A DNA stretch of 5,777 bases from Planctomycetota bacterium. GTDB lineage: Bacteria > Planctomycetota > SZUA-567. The DNA is taken from positions 1 through 5,777 of the forward strand of contig JAJBTL010000068.1 in NCBI GenBank assembly GCA_020860865.1, read 5' to 3'. Both the position numbers and the translations under genes were made by a program. The notes below the pieces were generated by a model, which was not told the DNA's origin, did not search any database, and was given only the letters and a program-made list of their open reading frames with translations. How positions within the stretch are numbered: position 1 is the first letter of the stretch; each line of letters starts with the position of its first letter. Below are positions 1 through 3,875 of this stretch, piece by piece.

Positions 1-79
1 ATGCGACTAACCCGGAATTATCACGAAAATTCTGTAAATGCTCAACCCGCAGCGAACGCGGAGACCCTTACCCCCGGAC

Positions 80-108
80 CCGGCGGCTCGGGCGAGCCGC
101 CGGTTTTT
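80..108 (+). terminator. Rho-independent terminator of an upstream gene outside the window
   Basis: A perfect 10-bp G+C-rich stem (CCGGCGGCTC at 80-89, GAGCCGCCGG at 94-103) closes a 4-nt loop and is followed directly by TTTTT at 104-108. This is the canonical intrinsic-terminator layout for plus-strand transcription. No matching A-run lies on the left side, so it should work in one direction only. It probably ends the transcript of a plus-strand gene lying left of the window. A TAA at 8-10 could be that gene's stop codon, but too little sequence is present to say. The hairpin also insulates the nitroreductase gene from upstream transcription. Confidence 0.75.
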
Positions 109-179
109 CGCATGGCCGGGACGGCCGCCGGATCGCGGCCGGCGACGAACTTCTTATGGGAATGGCGGGGCGGACCGGT

Positions 180-185
180 TACAAT
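180..185 (+). promoter_or_regulatory. Possible -10 element for the nitroreductase gene
   Basis: TACAAT at 180-185 matches the TATAAT consensus at five of six positions. It lies after the upstream terminator and about 40 bases before the ATG at 227, a sensible place for a promoter. No convincing -35 box stands at 16-18 bases spacing; the nearest candidates (around 151-161, TTCTTATGGGA) are poor. The call rests on position and one hexamer only. Confidence 0.25.
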
Positions 186-213
186 GGCGGCGGCAAACCA
201 CACCGTTCCACAC

Positions 214-219
214 AAGGAG
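214..219 (+). promoter_or_regulatory. Ribosome binding site that decides the nitroreductase start
   Basis: AAGGAG at 214-219 is a strong Shine-Dalgarno match. It sits seven bases before the ATG at 227. The frame is open upstream to an ATG at 38, but that start has no comparable site and would add 63 residues that match no domain. This site therefore fixes translation initiation at 227. Confidence 0.85.
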
Positions 220-226
220 AGTAAGT

Positions 227-1066
227 ATGACCGCCCAACTGCCTGTCAGCCAGTTCCATGCCGATCCCGGGAAATGCGTCGCCTGCGGCATGTGCGTCCT
301 GGACTGCCCGACCCACATCATCGATATCGAAGACTGCGTCGCCCGGGTCCTTCCGGAAAAGGACGCCGACTGCCTCCGCTGCCTCCACTGCCTGGCCGTC
401 TGCCCCTACGGCGCCGTCAGCGCTGCCGGCGTCAAGCCGGAAGAGACCGAGGCGGTGACGCCGTTCGACCCCGACTCCCTTCGTAGCCTCATTCTTGCCC
501 GGCGTTCGGTGCGGCAGTTGGGTCCGGGGACGGTGGACGAGGAGACGTTCAGGCGCATCCTCGCCGTCGTCAGGGAAGCGCCGACCGGCGTCAATGTCCG
601 CCACCGCCGCTTCACCGCCATCCTCGACCCGAAGGTCCTGGCGGCACTCCGGGACAAGGTGGCGAACGCCCTCGTGGCCAATCCGGACAGGCTGCCGCCG
701 GAAGAGTCCTGGCTCGTCGACATCGCCCGGGAGTGGCTCGAGGACGGCGTCGACGGCATCTTCCGGGACGCCCCGCACCTGCTCGTTGTCACCGCCGGGC
801 CGGAAGGGATTTGCAAGGTCCCGGACTGCATCATCGCCCTGTCGTACTTCGACCTCTATGCCCAGGCAAACGGCATCGGCACCACCTGGTGCGGCATGGT
901 CGAGGGCGTGCTCCGCCATTTCCCGGAAAGCCGCCGCTGGCTCGGCATCCCGGACGATCACGAAATTGGCTATGCCATGCTTTTCGGCCCGGCCGGCGTC
1001 AAGTACCGGCGGACGGTGCGGCACGACGACGAGGACGTCCTCATCCTCGACCGGTTGCCGGAGTAA
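227..1066 (+). CDS. Nitroreductase family protein with N-terminal 2x[4Fe-4S] ferredoxin domain
   Basis: Predicted cytoplasmic FMN and iron-sulfur oxidoreductase of 279 aa. The N-terminus has two classic [4Fe-4S] motifs, C17-x2-C20-x2-C23-x3-C27-P and C49-x2-C52-x2-C55-x3-C59-P, as in bacterial dicluster ferredoxins. A nitroreductase fold follows from about residue 84. It shows the FMN-phosphate type motif RRSVR (92-96), PTGVNVR (119-125) in place of the usual P-S-x-x-N-x-Q segment, GIGTTWCG (216-223), and the C-terminal GYAMLFGPAGVKYRR (248-262) typical of the family. In known fused members the clusters are thought to pass electrons from ferredoxin-like donors to FMN, in place of NAD(P)H oxidation. 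The substrate cannot be read from sequence; reduction of nitro, quinone or enoate compounds are all possible. The start at 227 is set by AAGGAG at 214-219. The gene is monocistronic here, flanked by terminators on both sides and convergent with the acidic-protein gene. Confidence 0.93.
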   Translation: MTAQLPVSQFHADPGKCVACGMCVLDCPTHIIDIEDCVARVLPEKDADCLRCLHCLAVCPYGAVSAAGVKPEETEAVTPFDPDSLRSLILARRSVRQLGPGTVDEETFRRILAVVREAPTGVNVRHRRFTAILDPKVLAALRDKVANALVANPDRLPPEESWLVDIAREWLEDGVDGIFRDAPHLLVVTAGPEGICKVPDCIIALSYFDLYAQANGIGTTWCGMVEGVLRHFPESRRWLGIPDDHEIGYAMLFGPAGVKYRRTVRHDDEDVLILDRLPE

Positions 1067-1097
1067 CGCCGGCGGCGCGGCTGGACACGCTGGTATC

Positions 1098-1133
1098 AAA
1101 AACGACCCCGCGCTCATTGGGCGCGGGGTCGTT
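1098..1133 (-). terminator. Shared terminator between convergent genes, strongest on the minus strand
   Basis: A perfect 13-bp inverted repeat (AACGACCCCGCGC at 1101-1113, GCGCGGGGTCGTT at 1121-1133) encloses a 7-nt loop. The five A residues at 1098-1102 become a U-run at the 3' side of the hairpin when transcribed from the minus strand. It is therefore a canonical intrinsic terminator for the acidic-protein gene, whose stop codon is 34 bases away. In the plus direction the stem is followed by CCGTGTG with no U-run. It may still slow or weakly end the nitroreductase transcript, whose stop is 35 bases before the stem. Confidence 0.88.
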
Positions 1134-1166
1134 CCGTGTGTATCGACATAACGGTGCGACGCGGTA

Positions 1167-3584
1167 TCAGTTCCGGTACCAGATATAATAGGAAATAATC
1201 ACCGCCAGACTGGCGCTGGCGATGATGGCGGCGACGAGATCGCAGTAAAACCACCAGTTTTCCCGCCAGGCGATCATCAGTTGCAGCCGCTCGAGGAGCC
1301 CGGCCGGAAGAACCCGCCGGATCAGGCGGGACAGGGTGAACGTCGCCTTGCCGATAATTCCCTTCGGCGCCACCATCGCCGCCGTCTCGGCCGCGCCGGC
1401 CGCGTCGCCTTCCCCTTCGGCGCCGCCCTCCGCCTCTTCCTCGTCGTCCATCATGGCGCGCATTTCGTCGTCCATGTCGTCCGAAAAGTCCATGTCGTCC
1501 ATGTTGGCGAAGACGTCCATGGGGTTGACCGCCACCGCTTCCTCTTCTTCCTCTCCCTGACCGGCCTCATCGCCGCCGTCGCCGCCTTCCCGGATACCGG
1601 CCAGCGGATCGCCGTCGTCGTCCTCGCCGTTTTCGCGGGCGAGGTGGCGCTCCATTATCGCTTCCATCTCCTCGGTGCCCGGTTTGGGCCCGTCCATGTC
1701 GGTGATGGCGCTGTCGTCGATGACCGGAGCGCTCAGGTCGGCGTTGATGCCGGGAAGGTCGTCAAATCCTTCGTCCAGGAGATCGTCGGTGGTGAGGCCG
1801 AATTCCTCGTCGGGAGGCAGGGCGTCGTCGCCGTCCGCGCCGTCCGCCGCCCCGGCTTCGCCGAGGGCGCCCGGGTCGGTGTCGTCCCCCCCGTAGTCGA
1901 TGTCCGGTCCGTCCACGGCGGTGGGGTCGGGGCCGTCGCCGTCCACCAGGGCGCCGGCGGCACTGGCTTTTGGCCTGGCCCGGCGCGGGCGGCGGGGAGC
2001 GTCGTCTTCACTGGCGGCGCCGCTCCGGTCGCGGGCGCGGCGCGGATCGCCAAAGGTGATGTCGTCCGAGGCGGCGCGGCGCGGCGTTCGTTTTCCCGGG
2101 CGGCGGGCGGCACCGGCCTCGGCGCCGTCGTCGTCGGCTGACCGGTCCTCATCGTCGCTCTCGCCGATGCTGTCCAGTTCGTCCAGGAGGGCGGCGGCTT
2201 CGTCCTCGTTGTTCGGCCTGGTGTACCGGCCGGTATCAATGCCCGGCGCCTGGCGTGATTGCAGCGTATCGCCCGGCAGGATGACGGTGTCCTCGGCTTC
2301 GGGACGGTTTGTCTCGAGAATAATCGTATCGCCGGCCGAAAGGTCGGCGTACTGGTCCCGGAGCTCCTCCGGGTTGAAGCCGCCGGCGTGGTCGAACGAG
2401 CCGATGTCGCCGGCGGCGCTCCGCTGTTCCCACAGTTCCTCGATGTCGAGGCCGTCGAACAGATCGAGGCTTCTTGTATCCGGCGACGTGGTGCCGCCGG
2501 TCTTCACCCGCTCCTGCCAGACCTCGTCCAGGTCGAAGTCCGAGAACATGTCCAGCCCGGCGGCGGTGTCGTGCCCGACCGGACGATGCCGGGTGGATTC
2601 GCGCCGGCGTTCCCGACGGGAACTTTCCCGCTTGGCCTTTTCTTCCGCCGTGACCGGCGTCTCGTCGCCACCGGATCCGGCGTTTTCCCGGATTTCCTCC
2701 GGCGGTTCGTACCAGTCCGTCGGCATGGTGAAGACGCGCTCGTCCTCCGGCGGGACATACCAGTCCTCGACCCGCTCGATGCCGCCGTACGGGACGGGCG
2801 GCGGCGGCACCACGACGGTGGTGGTCCGCCGGCGCGGCGCCCCGGTGGAATCGTCCGCGTCGGCCGCCTCGGCCCAATCGGAACTGTCGCCCGCGCCATC
2901 CGGCGCCGGAGGCTGGGAGAGAATGGACAGGATGTCGATGTCCTCGCCGTCCAGGAGGGCGTCGATACTGTCCATGAATTCGTCCTGGCCCGCTTCCCCG
3001 TTATCTTCCGCTTGCTTGTCGTCAGGGACAACCGGTTCGACCGGGTCCGGCGGATTGAAAAACTGTTCAGCCTCGGCCGGGAGGCCGGTCAGGAGGTTGG
3101 TAATGGGCCTGGTGGCGGCGGCCTTGTCACCCTGGCGGAACGCCTTGGTAAAATCTTCCCAGGTAGGAATTTCCGGAAACGCGTCCAGCGCCGCCGGGCC
3201 GAAGGTGGCGGGGGATGTATAAGGAATGGCCGGCGCCGTGTCGTCCAGGGAGAGGACGGCGTCAGTATCCGGAACGGCGTCATCGTCGGCGGTGGCGCCC
3301 GGGTCGGAACCCGCCGGGACTGACGGCGCGGCCGGAGCGTCGCCGGGCTGGTCGGTCGAGGTCGGGTCGGGACGGGAGGCGTCGGCGCTCCGGCCGGCGG
3401 GAACGTCGTCGTCTTCGAAATCGAGATCGATGTTCGCGGCAATGTCGTCAAGGCTGATAAGGGACGGCGCGACATAGGGTGCGACGTCGTCGGCGACGCC
3501 GACCGCGGACCGCTCCTTGTCCAGGATGTCCATGTCGGTGAAGAGCATGCGGCCCTGCTGAGGGGTGTCCGGGGTGTCGGCCAT
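1167..3584 (-). CDS. Large acidic, repeat-bearing protein with a C-terminal transmembrane anchor, function unknown
   Basis: I do not recognise this 805-aa protein. It has no N-terminal signal peptide. Most of the chain is rich in Asp, Glu, Ala, Gly and Pro and looks disordered. Arg-rich patches break the acidity at about 318-334 and 494-540, and there is a proline run at 260-264. Short repeats are visible: F-x-x-[hydrophobic]-D motifs at 13-19, 344-351, 373-380 and 689-696; a 29-residue W/E-rich unit at 344-419; and DWY-x-PPE at 274-280 and 290-296. The conserved-looking end has an amphipathic basic segment (about 742-771) and one hydrophobic helix (about 777-803) followed only by R-N. This suggests a tail-anchored, N-in inner-membrane protein with a large cytoplasmic region. 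The ATG at 3584 is preceded by only a weak GGAG ten bases away; M13 is an alternative start. A terminator lies between it and fliD upstream. A flagellar, scaffold or localisation role is only a guess from adjacency and composition. Confidence 0.85.
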   Translation of the reverse strand: MADTPDTPQQGRMLFTDMDILDKERSAVGVADDVAPYVAPSLISLDDIAANIDLDFEDDDVPAGRSADASRPDPTSTDQPGDAPAAPSVPAGSDPGATADDDAVPDTDAVLSLDDTAPAIPYTSPATFGPAALDAFPEIPTWEDFTKAFRQGDKAAATRPITNLLTGLPAEAEQFFNPPDPVEPVVPDDKQAEDNGEAGQDEFMDSIDALLDGEDIDILSILSQPPAPDGAGDSSDWAEAADADDSTGAPRRRTTTVVVPPPPVPYGGIERVEDWYVPPEDERVFTMPTDWYEPPEEIRENAGSGGDETPVTAEEKAKRESSRRERRRESTRHRPVGHDTAAGLDMFSDFDLDEVWQERVKTGGTTSPDTRSLDLFDGLDIEELWEQRSAAGDIGSFDHAGGFNPEELRDQYADLSAGDTIILETNRPEAEDTVILPGDTLQSRQAPGIDTGRYTRPNNEDEAAALLDELDSIGESDDEDRSADDDGAEAGAARRPGKRTPRRAASDDITFGDPRRARDRSGAASEDDAPRRPRRARPKASAAGALVDGDGPDPTAVDGPDIDYGGDDTDPGALGEAGAADGADGDDALPPDEEFGLTTDDLLDEGFDDLPGINADLSAPVIDDSAITDMDGPKPGTEEMEAIMERHLARENGEDDDGDPLAGIREGGDGGDEAGQGEEEEEAVAVNPMDVFANMDDMDFSDDMDDEMRAMMDDEEEAEGGAEGEGDAAGAAETAAMVAPKGIIGKATFTLSRLIRRVLPAGLLERLQLMIAWRENWWFYCDLVAAIIASASLAVIISYYIWYRN
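1176..1256 (-). other. C-terminal transmembrane helix of the acidic protein
   Basis: This encodes residues 777-803, which begin WWFYCDLVAAIIAS and end ISYYIWY. The core carries no charge except D782, and aromatic residues sit at both ends, as in membrane interfaces. Arg residues at 753, 756, 757, 765 and 774 lie before the helix and only R804-N805 after it. By the positive-inside rule the long N-terminal part should be cytoplasmic. Residues about 742-771 form a plausible amphipathic helix lying on the membrane. Confidence 0.8.
1437..1520 (-). repeat. Met/Asp-rich low-complexity tract in the acidic protein
   Basis: Residues 689-716 contain 7 Met and 10 Asp, arranged as repeated MDD-like units (NMDDMDF, DDMDDEM, MMDDEE). 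At the DNA level this appears on the plus strand as recurring GTCGTCCAT-like words, a possible site of slippage or length variation. The tract begins with one copy of the F-x-x-[hydrophobic]-D motif (MDVFANMD). Confidence 0.6.
2328..2555 (-). repeat. Three degenerate 29-residue repeats in the acidic protein
   Basis: Residues 344-364 begin LDMFSDFDLDEVWQER and residues 373-393 begin LDLFDGLDIEELWEQR. They align without gaps, sharing L-D-x-F-x-x-x-D-x-x-E-x-W-x-x-R and a Gly near the end, with a 29-residue offset. A more divergent third unit (about 402-419, FNPEELRDQYADLSAGD) keeps the E-E-L core and the A-G-D ending. Codons differ between copies (CTG/CTC, GAC/GAT, GAG/GAA), so the similarity is preserved at the protein level rather than being a recent DNA duplication. 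Confidence 0.7.
2697..2765 (-). repeat. Twin DWY-x-PPE motif in the acidic protein
   Basis: Residues 274-280 (DWYVPPE) and 290-296 (DWYEPPE) repeat at a 16-residue interval. Each is followed within a few residues by an acidic and Arg-containing segment (DER, EIR). They lie just after the proline-rich stretch at 257-268. Aromatic-plus-diproline clusters of this sort in disordered chains are often docking sites, but no partner can be named. Confidence 0.65.
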
Positions 3585-3633
3585 ACGTGGACGGCTCCAG
3601 CCTTTCTGAGTACACCGCGCCTGATCCGAACCG

Positions 3634-3654
3634 GGACGGAGGCCATCTCCGTCC
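3634..3654 (-). other. Small stem-loop in the leader of the acidic-protein gene
   Basis: GGACGGA (3634-3640) and TCCGTCC (3648-3654) form a perfect 7-bp stem with a 7-nt loop, 50 bases before the start codon. There is no U-run on either side, so it is not a terminator. It could be a leader structure in the mRNA or chance in G+C-rich DNA. Confidence 0.35.
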
Positions 3655-3679
3655 AGGTTTCTCTGTGAAGCACTCGCAT

Positions 3680-3696
3680 CCGACTGTCACTGTCGG
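3680..3696 (-). other. Second small inverted repeat in the same leader
   Basis: CCGAC (3680-3684) and GTCGG (3692-3696) form a 5-bp stem around a 7-nt loop. It lies between the putative promoter and the first leader stem. It is short enough to be chance. If real it could be an operator half-site pair or an mRNA hairpin. Confidence 0.2.
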
Positions 3697-3732
3697 TACG
3701 CCAAGCCGTGCCGCGCCGCGCCCGGCCCTCAT

Positions 3733-3757
3733 AGTATATTATCGGTCATGCCGGCAA
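3733..3757 (-). promoter_or_regulatory. Possible promoter of the acidic-protein gene
   Basis: This is a locally A+T-rich patch in otherwise G+C-rich DNA. Read on the minus strand it holds TATACT (3733-3738), five of six matches to a -10 box, inside GATAATATACTAT. TTGCCG at 3752-3757 resembles a -35 box, but the spacing to TATACT is only 13 bases (15 to the overlapping TACTAT), which is too short for ideal use. It sits downstream of the fliD terminator and about 150 bases before the ATG, which would give a leader of roughly 140 bases. Confidence 0.4.
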
Positions 3758-3814
3758 TAATATGCAGGGTTTTTACAAACTGTCCCCGAACGGTCGCATG
3801 CCGCGCGACATGAC

Positions 3815-3854
3815 AAAAAAAGCGGGCGCGACAGCCGGTTGGCCTCGCGCCCGC
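3815..3854 (-). terminator. Rho-independent terminator of fliD
   Basis: On the minus strand a perfect 10-bp stem (arms GCGGGCGCGA at 3822-3831 and TCGCGCCCGC at 3845-3854) is followed by seven U residues, from the A-run at 3815-3821. The loop can form a small inner GCC/GGC stem (3834-3836 with 3841-3843). It begins 21 bases after the fliD stop codon. It should strongly limit read-through from fliD into the acidic-protein gene. Confidence 0.93.
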
Positions 3855-3875
3855 GAAAAGGTGGTGAAGGATTAC

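Noticed and set aside
38..226. N-terminal extension of the nitroreductase to an ATG at 38
   Set aside because: The added 63 residues are Pro/Arg-rich with no domain, would run through the 80-108 terminator hairpin, and lack a ribosome binding site; AAGGAG precedes the ATG at 227.
179..1117. Long minus-strand open frame opposite the nitroreductase
   Set aside because: Its product has no recognisable domain and is the antisense of a gene with clear [4Fe-4S] and nitroreductase motifs; long antisense frames are common in G+C-rich DNA.
1281..3323. Three long plus-strand open frames (1281-2141, 1900-3222, 2259-3323) opposite the acidic protein
   Set aside because: Products are Ser/Arg- or Gly/Val/Arg-rich low complexity without domains. 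The minus-strand frame has a coherent membrane anchor, repeats preserved with synonymous codon differences, a promoter candidate upstream and a matched terminator.
3448..3732. Short minus-strand open frame upstream of and overlapping the acidic-protein gene start
   Set aside because: Its ATG is at the putative -10 region, it lacks a ribosome binding site, and it runs into an Arg repeat that is the out-of-frame reading of the acidic gene.
3753..3765. Possible sigma-54 promoter (GG...GC) in the plus direction near 3753
   Set aside because: The GG and GC doublets are nine bases apart rather than ten and no plus-strand gene follows.
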